Of a DNA stretch of 7,924 nucleotides, positions 1 through 6,188 are shown in pieces; positions within the stretch are counted from its first letter, which is position 1; every line of letters begins with the position of its first letter. The stretch covers positions 1 to 7,924 of the forward strand of contig SKXG01000294.1 of assembly GCA_007128525.1 (NCBI GenBank), read 5' to 3'. The translations under genes and the position numbers were made by a program. The notes below the pieces were generated by a model, which did no database searches, was not told the origin of the DNA, and saw nothing but the letters and a program-made list of their open reading frames with translations. The DNA comes from Pseudomonadales bacterium (GTDB lineage: Bacteria > Pseudomonadota > Gammaproteobacteria > Pseudomonadales > Azotimanducaceae).

Positions 1-1
1 C

Positions 2-856
2 CAAGCCCACCAAGGACAGTTCCCGGTGACGCGGATGTGTGCCCTGTATGGCGTCAGCCCGAGTGGCTTCTACGCGTATCGCGACAGACCTTTGAGTCGA
101 CGTGCCCAAGATGACGGCGCGCTGCTGCCAAAGATCAAGCATGCCTTCTCGGCAAGCCGCGAGACGTACGGGAGCCCACGCGTGCACCAGACGCTAAATC
201 GCCAGGGCGAACCGGTCGGTAAGCGACGAATCGAGCGTTTAATGCGGGAAAACGGCATCCGTGCAGTCTCTGCAAGGTTGTACCGGCGCATGCCCGGGCT
301 TGGGCGCTTCTTCGGTCGTATCGGCAATCGAATACATACCAAAGCAGTGACTGGGCCAGACCAGGTCTGGGTCGGCGATGTCACCTACCTGAAGGTGCAG
401 GGTGAGTGGCGGTACCTGGCTACCGTGATGGACCGCTATTCCAGACGTTTGCTGGGTTGGTCCCTCGGCTATGAGAAGACCGCGACGCTGACGCGCCGAG
501 CGCTCCTACAAGCGCTGAAGGTGCGTCAGCCAAAGCGAAACACCATCTTCCACAGCGACCGCGGCAGCGAGTACCTGGCGGACAAGCTCCGCAGAGCAAT
601 ATCGAGCGCCGGGATGCAGCAAAGCGTCAACCGCCCCCGACGCATGACAGACAACGCGCATATTGAATCTTGGAACAAGTCTATGAAATCAGACATGTAC
701 CACCGGCGGACATTCACCACCCACCGGAGCCTGTACGAAGCCATCAAGGCCTATGTCGACTTCTACAATAAAGTGCGCTTACACTCGTCGCTCGGCTATC
801 AGCCTCCTATCGAATATGAGACAAATCATAACCAAGGGGTGTCCACTTTTGCGTAG
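2..856 (+). CDS. IS3-family transposase OrfB, 5' end outside window
   Basis: Catalytic half of an IS3-family transposase, which cuts and joins the ends of its insertion sequence. The frame is open to the left edge. Residues upstream of the first usable start (GTG at 26) still read like the family ([17 protein letters not shown]), so the true N-terminus, normally reached by a -1 frameshift from orfA, is outside. Numbered from that GTG, an HTH_21-like region covers about 30-80 and an rve integrase core about 108-265. The catalytic triad is D118 (VGDVTYL), D178 (FHSDRGSEY) and E214 (AHIESWNKS). The 35 residues between D178 and E214 give the canonical D(35)E spacing. The C-terminal [13 protein letters not shown] is typical of the family. 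No stop or frameshift is seen, so the visible part looks intact. The exact subgroup is not certain; the terminal sequence resembles that of IS3 itself. Confidence 0.95.
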   Translation, partial: QAHQGQFPVTRMCALYGVSPSGFYAYRDRPLSRRAQDDGALLPKIKHAFSASRETYGSPRVHQTLNRQGEPVGKRRIERLMRENGIRAVSARLYRRMPGLGRFFGRIGNRIHTKAVTGPDQVWVGDVTYLKVQGEWRYLATVMDRYSRRLLGWSLGYEKTATLTRRALLQALKVRQPKRNTIFHSDRGSEYLADKLRRAISSAGMQQSVNRPRRMTDNAHIESWNKSMKSDMYHRRTFTTHRSLYEAIKAYVDFYNKVRLHSSLGYQPPIEYETNHNQGVSTFA

Positions 857-866
857 GAACTTTCCA
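836..866 (+). repeat. Probable right terminal inverted repeat of the IS3-family element
   Basis: Read inward on the minus strand, the segment begins TGG and contains GCAAAAGTGGACACCCC. From memory this resembles the tip of IS3 itself, which begins TGA and carries a GTGGACAC block at a similar distance. The transposase stop codon (854-856) lies inside it, as is common in the family. The exact tip is inferred because the left copy is not in the window. Confidence 0.45.
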
Positions 867-914
867 TCCGAAAGCGCCACCGCCTTCGGCTGCAGCTGAA
901 CTCTAGCGTTCGCC
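867..914 (+). other. attC remnant (3' half), interrupted on its left by the IS
   Basis: Reading leftward from the cassette junction there is an R' box GTTCGCC (908-914), a 4-base spacer TAGC (904-907) and an L'-like box AGCTGAACTC (894-903), preceded by a small GCC-TTC-GGC hairpin. This is the order and spacing of an attC 3' half, and the spacer length equals that of the complete attC at 2023-2080. No matching 5' half (an R'' box or a GAGTTnCAGCT-like L'' box) is visible, because the transposon occupies the space. The crossover would fall between G908 and T909. I infer this is the attC of the preceding cassette, cut by the insertion. Confidence 0.6.
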
Positions 915-2074
915 GAAGGAAGAGAATGGCAATAAACAGACAGGAAGCACTTAGCGAGGTGCAGGAGCAGCTACTGCCGAAGATTGCGGGGCTGTACTCA
1001 GTTGAGCCGGGTCGCCTGCATCTGTATCCGGACTATGATGGCTGCCAGAATCTCGTCTTCTTCTACAGGAGAGACGCGGGCGACTACATCCTACGGGTGT
1101 CCTTTCGGGAGGACCGATCGCCTGATCTGGTCCTTGCAGAGCTCGACTTCATCCGCTACCTGCATGAGAACGGGGTTCGCGTGAGTCTGCCGGTTGAGTC
1201 TCTGGAAGGCCGGCAAATGGAAGTGGTCTCTTCCGGCTCCCGTGACTTCATTGTGGTGAGCTTCGAGAAAGCCCCTGGACAAAGGCTCCCGGACAGAGGC
1301 TACAGGTACCGCGATGGCGCAACCATTGATGAATACTGGCTCAACTGGGGCAAGATGCTTGGCCAGATGCACCGACTCACCCAGCACTACTCGCCGAAGG
1401 GCCCAGAGAGAAGACGTCCTGAACTGCTCGATGTCCTGGCGAACCATTACATCCCCAGCTACCTGCCTCCATCATACGGCAAGGTTAGAGAGCGATTCCT
1501 GCGGCTTCTTGCGGAACTGAAGGAGCTCCCAACCGAAGACGACGCGTACGGGCTGATTCACGCCGATTTCAGCGACGGCAACTTCTGCGTTGACTACACG
1601 AATGGCGACATCACCGCCTTCGATTTTGATGATTCGGCCTACTGCTGGTTCATGTTTGATCTGGCCGATGCCTGGCGAAGTGGGGTTGGCTGGACCATGC
1701 GTGAAGCAGACCCTGGCAGGCGTCGTGACTTCATGGACAGGTACTTCGACACCTTACTCAATGGCTACATACGAGAGCATGCACTGCCGGAGGCATGGCT
1801 GGAGCGGCTACCTACGTTCCTGAAGCTGGTCGAGATGGAGGCGCTACTGAGTGAGTTCCGCGACCTCACTGTCAACGGGTTTGATGAGGACGACGACGGG
1901 GAGATGGCGTACATGCTGAAGTGCATTGAGGATGATATCCCCTTTCTGGGGTTCTTCGACAGCATCTACTCCCCTATCTGCCCGTTCCAACTCCCAGATC
2001 CGAACTGAGAGCCACCAGCGACGGCGAACAAAGCCTTGCACCAGACTCGCTTCGCTCGCAGGTGAAGGCCAGCG
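909..2074 (+). mobile_element. Integron gene cassette 1 (phosphotransferase cassette)
   Basis: A 1,166-bp unit from the crossover T909 to the crossover G2074. Joining its ends, as in the excised circle, makes G-TTCGCC, which is the exact complement of GGCGAAC, the R'' box of its own attC at 2023-2029. That agreement between two sites over 1.1 kb apart is what integrase-mated cassettes predict. Layout is compact: the ATG is 17 bases from the left boundary and the attC begins 14 bases after the stop. No convincing internal promoter was seen, so expression probably comes from an upstream Pc or from the IS. Confidence 0.82.
926..2008 (+). CDS. Cassette-borne phosphotransferase, APH/choline-kinase fold
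   Basis: A 360-residue kinase-like protein of the phosphotransferase enzyme family (APH superfamily). Members use ATP to phosphorylate small hydroxyl compounds such as aminoglycosides, homoserine or choline, or sometimes proteins. The N-lobe strand YILRVSF (about 54-60) carries Arg where many members have Lys, and ELDFIRYLHENGV (about 72-84) looks like the alpha-C region. The hinge is near VVSFEKAPGQ (110-119). The catalytic loop IHADFSDGNF has H212, base D214 and N219, and the metal-binding AFDFDDS has D233 and D235, so it appears catalytically complete. The C-terminal part is acidic (DEDDDGE, about 320-326). AAGGA at 916-920 supports the ATG at 926. It is about 100 residues longer than typical APH(3') resistance enzymes and I recognise no resistance gene, so drug resistance is a possibility, not a call. 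Confidence 0.85.
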   Translation: MAINRQEALSEVQEQLLPKIAGLYSVEPGRLHLYPDYDGCQNLVFFYRRDAGDYILRVSFREDRSPDLVLAELDFIRYLHENGVRVSLPVESLEGRQMEVVSSGSRDFIVVSFEKAPGQRLPDRGYRYRDGATIDEYWLNWGKMLGQMHRLTQHYSPKGPERRRPELLDVLANHYIPSYLPPSYGKVRERFLRLLAELKELPTEDDAYGLIHADFSDGNFCVDYTNGDITAFDFDDSAYCWFMFDLADAWRSGVGWTMREADPGRRRDFMDRYFDTLLNGYIREHALPEAWLERLPTFLKLVEMEALLSEFRDLTVNGFDEDDDGEMAYMLKCIEDDIPFLGFFDSIYSPICPFQLPDPN

Positions 2075-2080
2075 TTAGGC
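2023..2080 (+). other. Complete attC recombination site of cassette 1
   Basis: Fifty-eight bases with full attC architecture. R'' is GGCGAAC (2023-2029), then a spacer AAA, then L'' GCCTTGCACC (2033-2042). The terminal part is rich in CGCTTCGCTCG. Then come L' GGTGAAGGC (2061-2069), a spacer CAGC and R' GTTAGGC (2074-2080). L'' and L' are complementary except for one unpaired base, G2038, which fits the extrahelical base that integrases use to choose the recombined strand. R'' does not pair fully with R' here because TTAGGC belongs to the next cassette. Crossover is between G2074 and T2075. Confidence 0.88.
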
Positions 2081-2674
2081 GTACGAATCCGAATCGGAGG
2101 CCACATGAGATACTACGACTTTTCAATTGATGGAAGGCGTGTGGGATACGTTGAGGTCGAAGAGACATTGGATCAGATCTACATGAACGCTCGAATGGTG
2201 TTGGAGGGCGAGCGGCACGAGAACCCGTTCTGGATTCGCATCCTGGCCGGGCGGCCAACTGAGGTCCGCAGGGGTGAGCGAGAGTGGCAGGCTGTTCCCG
2301 TGGGTACGTACCCTACGTCCGCCTATCTCTTGGTTCTACGTGCTGGATTGTCAAAGTACCGTGCATTCGATGAGGGGTCGGCGATGGTCGAGGATCGCGA
2401 GATGCGAAACGAGGATGATTTGCTGGTTGAATATGTAGGGACGAAGGTCTGCCGAGCGTTTCGAATCGAGGACGGTGACGTCGTCTACATCAGCTGGGGC
2501 GGGGCCGCCGAATCGCGGCTTTGCGCGTCAAGGACAGAGGCTGTGCGAGGAACTCCCTTCGAGTAGAATCGCGGTGGCCCCGACGAAGAAATTTGACTGA
2601 TCGGTCCTGAAGCGATTGTCACTGCGATAGCCGCCCGAAGGACGCCTAACAGGTGCGTCCAGCGGACGCGACGG
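2075..2674 (+). mobile_element. Integron gene cassette 2 (hypothetical protein); right limit uncertain
   Basis: The left boundary is the crossover T2075. Closing the circle gives G-TTAGGC, the exact complement of the R'' box GCCTAAC at 2644-2650, so the cassette's own attC begins there. The right limit depends on how that attC ends: G2674 fits the spacing rules best, G2701 is the alternative. It holds one plus-strand gene, a 77-base untranslated stretch and the partial attC. No further cassette can be recognised to the right, so this is either the last of the array or the point where the array was broken. Confidence 0.68.
2105..2566 (+). CDS. Unrecognised 153-residue cassette protein
   Basis: I do not recognise this protein. 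The ATG at 2105 is backed by a strong GGAGG (2096-2100) four bases upstream, and the gene sits 30 bases inside a mapped cassette boundary, so it is very likely real. It has no signal peptide, membrane segment or coiled coil. It is rich in alternating hydrophobic and polar runs (RYYDFSIDGRRVGYVEVEE at the start, LLVEYVGTKVCRAFRIEDGDVVYISW near 106-131), suggesting a mainly beta fold. It is acidic overall and has two cysteines (about 115 and 141). The C-terminus from about 135 looks disordered. Unknown small soluble proteins are common integron cargo. Toxin, antitoxin or phage-defence roles cannot be judged from the sequence. Confidence 0.8.
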   Translation: MRYYDFSIDGRRVGYVEVEETLDQIYMNARMVLEGERHENPFWIRILAGRPTEVRRGEREWQAVPVGTYPTSAYLLVLRAGLSKYRAFDEGSAMVEDREMRNEDDLLVEYVGTKVCRAFRIEDGDVVYISWGGAAESRLCASRTEAVRGTPFE

Positions 2675-2680
2675 TTCCTT
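2644..2680 (+). other. Partial or minimal attC of cassette 2
   Basis: R'' GCCTAAC (2644-2650) is well supported by complementarity with the start of cassette 2. What follows fits a miniature site: spacer AGGT, L'' GCGTCC (2655-2660), loop AGC, L' GGACGC (2664-2669), spacer GACG and G-TTCCTT (2674-2680). The arms pair perfectly with equal 4-base spacers, but there is no extrahelical base and the total is only 37 bases, below the usual attC range. GTTCCTT also departs from the GTTRRRY consensus. Most likely the 3' half has been lost or fused to non-integron DNA. Confidence 0.45.
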
Positions 2681-2775
2681 GAAGGCAAGCTGCGTGACGC
2701 GTTGCCGTCAATGCGCTATTGGCGTCTGAGTCGTACAACCTGGCACGGGACGATGGCGTGCTGAAGGTGTTTTGT

Positions 2776-3813
2776 TCAGTCGATCACGCCTCCTGACAGG
2801 AAGGCTTCCATACGCGATACAATCCGGTCAGTGTCGGGCTCGGCCATCAACATCCAGTGATTGGCGCCTTCGAGTAGCACGAGTTCAGCATTGGGAATGC
2901 TGGCAGCCAGTGCTTGTCCGGCTTCCACCGGAATGGCCAGGTCGCCGCGTCGGTGCAACACCAGCGTGGGCGCCTGGACCGCAGGCGCCAGGTTGCTGAC
3001 ATCAATGTTGGCCACTGCCAGCGCCATGCGAAATGCAGTCGTACCGTCACAAGCGAGCCGCTGCAACTCGTTGAAGTAGGCGTTCTGTGCGGCATCAGCA
3101 TCCGGGATCATGATGCCGGTAAAAAGCTGGCGGATGGCGGGCCGTTCCGAGCGCCAGGCCTGGCGCATCAGCGGCAGCAACTGTTCCCAGCGTGCGCGGG
3201 TTTCAACATCGAAGCTGGCAGTGTTGAGAAAGCTGCCGTAAAGAATTAGATGCGAGACGCGGTCGGGGTGCTTGGCTGCGTAGGCAATGGCGGTGGCACC
3301 TCCTTCCGACAGGCCGATCAGCGCACAACGATCCAGCCCGGCCGCATCGATCACGGCTTCCAAATCCCGCAAACGCTCTTCCATGGTGAAGCGGCTGTCC
3401 ACAGCCGAGGACAGGCCCATGCCGCGGCCATCGTATCGATACAGACAGTGGCGACGGCTGAGGCGCTGCCAGAGCGCCCGGCCGGCCCCAGGCTGCCATT
3501 CTGCTTGCAGGTGGGTGAACCAACCAAGCGCCCGTACCAGGGGAATTCCCTGGTGCAGGTTGCCGGTTTTGGCATAGGCGATACGGACACCATCGGCTGT
3601 GGCGCAGTAACGCAGCTGCTGTGTCAGGTTCGTTTGGTCGCGGCGCTGCGTGACCTGGCGCAACCGGCTGCCGGTCGTGGTCAGCATGCGATAGCAGAGC
3701 GTGGTCGCCAATACGGTCATGCCGGTCGCGGCCGCCAGGCCCGACAGCAGGGTTTCATGCATCATGAGCCAATCGATGACGCTGCCAATTACAGCCAAGA
3801 CGGTGGTGTCCAT
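2776..3813 (-). CDS. Membrane-anchored alpha/beta-hydrolase
   Basis: A 345-residue alpha/beta-hydrolase-fold protein with an N-terminal hydrophobic anchor (about 22-44, LLSGLAAATGMTVLATTLC). The hydrolase domain starts near 68 (RYCATADGVRIAY) and runs to the end. The probable catalytic triad is S169 in the nucleophile elbow GLSEGG, D291 in RRGDLAIPVEAG and H319 in GANHWML. YRYDGRGMGLS (125-135) is also characteristic. The substrate is unknown. It closely resembles the hydrolase half of the LuxR fusion at 4739-5794 but has no DNA-binding domain. It starts 15 bases after the mddA stop codon, with GGAG about nine bases ahead of the ATG, so it is the second gene of an operon with mddA. The anchor followed by a charged stretch suggests tethering to the inner membrane; which side the enzyme faces cannot be settled by eye. 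Confidence 0.88.
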   Translation of the reverse strand: MDTTVLAVIGSVIDWLMMHETLLSGLAAATGMTVLATTLCYRMLTTTGSRLRQVTQRRDQTNLTQQLRYCATADGVRIAYAKTGNLHQGIPLVRALGWFTHLQAEWQPGAGRALWQRLSRRHCLYRYDGRGMGLSSAVDSRFTMEERLRDLEAVIDAAGLDRCALIGLSEGGATAIAYAAKHPDRVSHLILYGSFLNTASFDVETRARWEQLLPLMRQAWRSERPAIRQLFTGIMIPDADAAQNAYFNELQRLACDGTTAFRMALAVANIDVSNLAPAVQAPTLVLHRRGDLAIPVEAGQALAASIPNAELVLLEGANHWMLMAEPDTDRIVSRMEAFLSGGVID

Positions 3814-3828
3814 ATTCGTGCGCTCCGC

Positions 3829-4608
3829 TTAGCCGTTTCGCGTTTCAGGCGCGAAGGCGGCAGCCACCGGCGGATGGACCTGACCCGGTTTCGGAATCAA
3901 CATCGGAACCTGCTCGCGATAGCGTTCGTAGGCCTGGCCGTGAAATCGCACCAGATCGCGTTCTTCGAAGCGGATCGCAACCAGTATGTACAGCGTCATG
4001 ACGCTGGCGAACAGCAGGTGGCCACAGGTCATCGCTGGCGTTCCCCAGAAGGCGAGAATCCACCCGACATACAGCGGATGGCGCACCAGGCGATACAGGC
4101 TGCGTACTTGAAACGCCGGCGGAACCGGGATGCGCCCCAGCAAGTTAAGTGTCACCTGCTTTAACCCGAACAAATCGAAGTGATCGATTAGAAAGGTAGA
4201 GAACAACACAATGCCGAGGCCGGTGGCGAAGATGCCGTAGCCGATGGCGGTGCCGGTGAAACTCTGCGCCTGCCAAAGCGTGTGCTGAATCGGCTGCCAG
4301 CCCCAGTACAGCAGTATCAGCAGCAGTGCTGAGATCAGCACATAGGTGCTGCGCTCCATGGTCTGCGGCACCACCCGGGTCCACCAGCGCTTGAAGGCTG
4401 GCCGAGCCATGACGCTGTGTTGCACGCCAAACAGGGTGAGCAGACCAAGGTTTATGGTCGTGGCCATCCAGGGATTGAAGCCGCTGCTACCGCTGTTGAT
4501 GGTCTTCGGCACCAGGAAGTCACCGAGAAATCCGATCAGGTACAGAAAGCTGGCAAAGAAAATGCCGTAACAGGCGATGCCATAGACAAATGTGAGTACG
4601 CGTTTCAT
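3829..4608 (-). CDS. mddA: Methanethiol S-methyltransferase (MddA family)
   Basis: A 259-residue integral membrane methyltransferase of the NnrU/isoprenylcysteine-methyltransferase-like group. Family members named MddA use S-adenosylmethionine to methylate methanethiol, releasing dimethyl sulfide. I see about five to six hydrophobic helices (about 5-27, 50-68, 88-105, 121-141, 179-212). Motifs I associate with MddA are FGVQHSVMARPAFKRWW (60-76), ERSTYV (85-90), FLIDHFDLFGLKQV (139-152), LYRLVRHPLYVGW (171-183) and FEERDLVRFHGQAYERY (214-230). The start at 4608 is chosen over the in-frame ATG at 4677 because AAGGAG lies six bases before it and MKRVL is a normal start for this family. A palindrome 106-121 bases upstream is a possible control site. 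Other members of the superfamily methylate different substrates, so the exact thiol is inferred from similarity. Confidence 0.87.
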   Translation of the reverse strand: MKRVLTFVYGIACYGIFFASFLYLIGFLGDFLVPKTINSGSSGFNPWMATTINLGLLTLFGVQHSVMARPAFKRWWTRVVPQTMERSTYVLISALLLILLYWGWQPIQHTLWQAQSFTGTAIGYGIFATGLGIVLFSTFLIDHFDLFGLKQVTLNLLGRIPVPPAFQVRSLYRLVRHPLYVGWILAFWGTPAMTCGHLLFASVMTLYILVAIRFEERDLVRFHGQAYERYREQVPMLIPKPGQVHPPVAAAFAPETRNG

Positions 4609-4713
4609 CAGGGTCTCCTTATGCTCTGAATGAGCCCCTGCATGCTGCGCGCGCATGTGCGCCTGTACCTGAGGCAAAGCTCGTGTTTTTCAGGCGTTGG
4701 ATGGCCGGGAAGG

Positions 4714-4729
4714 CGGGACAATTGTCCCG
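4714..4729. promoter_or_regulatory. 16-bp perfect palindrome, candidate operator upstream of mddA
   Basis: CGGGACAATTGTCCCG is fully self-complementary with no loop. It lies between the stop of the hydrolase-LuxR gene (4739) and the start of mddA (4608). A dyad with no spacer is the form expected for a dimeric helix-turn-helix regulator, and the neighbouring gene encodes one. There is no T-run beyond it on the minus strand, so it is a poor terminator. Which protein binds it is an inference. Confidence 0.5.
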
Positions 4730-4738
4730 GGTTGTGTG

Positions 4739-5794
4739 TTATTCGCGAAAACCGGCGTCGCTGGCCAGTACGATAGCCTGCGCCCTTGAGCGAATGTCGA
4801 GCTTGTCGAGAATACTGCTGACGTGATTGCGGACAGTCTTCTCGCTGATAAAGAGTGATTCCGCGATCTGGCTGTTGGAGAGCCCTTCAGCGAGGCGCGC
4901 AAGGACCTGACGTTCGCGCCGGGTCAGGCCACTGAAGTCGGTCCGCCTGCTCTTGCGGTGCGGTGTACGTACGAACTGCCGACACTCTGTTTGAAAGCGC
5001 TCCCAGGACGGTTCCTGTTCGACCAGCAAGTGATTGGGACTGTCGAGCACGGAAAGACGGGCTGCCGGAATGGCTTCAGCCAGCTTTTGGCCGGCTTCCA
5101 ATGGCACCAGGCTGTCCTGTTCAGCATGAAAGACAAGTGTTGGCGCTTGGACCTGTGCCAGTTGCTCTGCAACATTGAGCTGGCCGAAAGTGTCGACGAT
5201 CGCGGTCGCCATTTCGCGGGTACAGCTGCGCCGGGCCAGCTCCGTGTACCAGTACAGGGTCTCGGGGTCCCCCTTGGGGACGAACAGCGGCCCCCACATG
5301 GCGCGAAATGCCGGATTTTCATCCCCCCAACCCAGACGCACCATTTCCCGAATGGCCAGCCATCGGTCTTTGACCGATTTCCGCGCATGGACCCAGCCCG
5401 CAGCAAAACCGCCAAAGAGAATCAGCTGGCTGACCCGCTCAGGATGGCGAGCGGCGTATTCGACGGCGACCGCAGCGCCTTGCGACATGCCTAGAATCGG
5501 AAAGCGGTCCAGACCCATGGTGTCCACCACGGCTTCCAGATCCGACACCCAGTCTTCAAATGACAAACTCTTGATATGCCGGTCCGACAGACCGCAACCA
5601 CGCTCGTCATAACGGATCAGCGTGTGGTCTTCGGACAAAAAGCGAAACCAGTGGCCCCAGGCGCTGCTCTCCCAGTCGAGTTCCAAGTGCGTCAACCAGG
5701 TTGCCACGCGAACCAATGGAGGCCCGTCGCCGGAGGTGGCGCAGGCAAGGCGGATGCCGTCGCGTGTACGGGCGAAGCTCAGCGTCTGATTCAT
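4739..5794 (-). CDS. Alpha/beta-hydrolase fused to a LuxR-type DNA-binding domain
   Basis: A 351-residue two-domain protein. Residues about 1-275 form an alpha/beta-hydrolase with a probable triad S104 (GMSQGA), D227 (AEQDSLVPLEAG) and H255 (SPNHLLV), plus IRYDERGCGLSDRH (60-73). Residues about 288-345 are a GerE/LuxR helix-turn-helix: LTRRERQVLARLAEGLSNSQ, then an IAESLFISEKTVRNHVSSIL recognition region, then KLDIRSRAQA. The hydrolase part takes the place of the usual sensor domain, so it may bind or hydrolyse a small ligand to control DNA binding; no ligand is known to me for this family. There is no signal peptide or anchor, so it should be cytoplasmic. The ATG at 5794 has GAGG four bases upstream. 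Its position ahead of mddA and a paralogous hydrolase suggests it regulates them. Confidence 0.9.
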   Translation of the reverse strand: MNQTLSFARTRDGIRLACATSGDGPPLVRVATWLTHLELDWESSAWGHWFRFLSEDHTLIRYDERGCGLSDRHIKSLSFEDWVSDLEAVVDTMGLDRFPILGMSQGAAVAVEYAARHPERVSQLILFGGFAAGWVHARKSVKDRWLAIREMVRLGWGDENPAFRAMWGPLFVPKGDPETLYWYTELARRSCTREMATAIVDTFGQLNVAEQLAQVQAPTLVFHAEQDSLVPLEAGQKLAEAIPAARLSVLDSPNHLLVEQEPSWERFQTECRQFVRTPHRKSRRTDFSGLTRRERQVLARLAEGLSNSQIAESLFISEKTVRNHVSSILDKLDIRSRAQAIVLASDAGFRE

Positions 5795-5887
5795 GGACCC
5801 TCGCGCCTTTGCTTACGGTGTCAGGCTTTCGCCTGGGCGCGCACCATCATAGTATTCCGACCGCGGAGAGCAAACCTAACAGGGCCA

Positions 5888-5900
5888 ATTTGCAGCAAAT
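5888..5900. promoter_or_regulatory. 13-bp dyad ATTTGC-A-GCAAAT, possible operator
   Basis: The six-base arms are perfectly complementary around a single central A. The dyad lies 94-106 bases upstream of the hydrolase-LuxR start, a plausible place for an operator. It is unlike the palindrome at 4714-4729 and unlike the ArsR-type boxes, so if functional it would serve a different regulator. A dyad this short can arise by chance. Confidence 0.25.
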
Positions 5901-5934
5901 CAGAAGCTCTGAGCTATGTTGCATGGTGAGGTAT

Positions 5935-5967
5935 GCCGAAAGCACCTGACGATGGTGGCATTTCGGC
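5935..5967. other. Stem-loop in the intergenic region
   Basis: GCCGAAA (5935-5941) pairs with TTTCGGC (5961-5967), and inside it CACC (5943-5946) pairs with GGTG (5954-5957), leaving a 7-base loop. Small bulges separate the two stems. There is no T-run on either side, so it is not a standard terminator. It could be part of a small RNA or a leader structure; the sequence gives no strand or function. Confidence 0.35.
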
Positions 5968-6172
5968 CGCTAGTTCAATCTGGAGGCTGCATTAATGGGT
6001 GCAGGTTTGTAGTCGCGCCGCATTGTAATGGCTTGCCCCGAACTTTGTTGCTGCTTGTCGCGGGACGGTTCAATCGACTGATGCGGCCGAAGCTTAAATT
6101 ACATTGATAATCAAATGGAGAAAGGCCGTCTAGCTGGCTTCACACTCTCCAGCCAGGTACATGAGGCTATTG

Positions 6173-6188
6173 TTAGGTATTGACCTAA
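6173..6188. promoter_or_regulatory. Operator 1 for the ArsR-like repressor (over the -35)
   Basis: TTAGGT-ATTG-ACCTAA is a perfect inverted repeat with a 4-base spacer, and it covers the -35 hexamer. It shares the pattern TTAGGY-N4-RCCTAA with the second box, centred 35 bases downstream. Autoregulation by the adjacent ArsR-type protein is the natural reading, though inferred. Confidence 0.6.

Larger units (their letters stand above)
1..866 (+). mobile_element. IS3-family insertion sequence, right part only
   Basis: Only the right portion is present: the orfB transposase and a probable right end. The right limit is inferred. Integron sequence is recognisable from about 890, and a terminal-repeat-like stretch ending in CA sits at 836-866. 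The left end, orfA and any target duplication lie outside. The element points the same way as the downstream cassettes and abuts an attC remnant, so it probably inserted into or beside that attC. Confidence 0.8.

Noticed and set aside
2644..2707. A full 64-base attC ending at GTTGCCG
   Set aside because: The inner arms pair over only five bases with no 3' spacer, and GTTGCCG breaks the consensus. Kept only as an alternative to the short form.
3250..4164. 304-residue plus-strand open frame across mddA and the membrane hydrolase
   Set aside because: It is antisense to two clear protein families, spans their junction, and its product resembles no protein family.
4609..4677. Upstream ATG (4677) as the mddA start
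   Set aside because: The added 23 residues are not membrane-like and lack a ribosome site, whereas the ATG at 4608 has AAGGAG at six bases.
4714..4729. The palindrome as a rho-independent terminator of the hydrolase-LuxR gene
   Set aside because: A spacer-free dyad leaves no loop, and no T-run follows on the minus strand.
5874..5880. ACCTAAC, matching the attC R'' consensus
   Set aside because: No L''/L' arms or GTTRRRY partner follow within attC range. A single 7-base match is expected by chance.
6100..6118. TGATAATCA core resembling a Fur box
   Set aside because: Only the 9-base core fits; by my alignment 11 of 19 positions match the consensus, and it is over 60 bases upstream of the arsR-type promoter.
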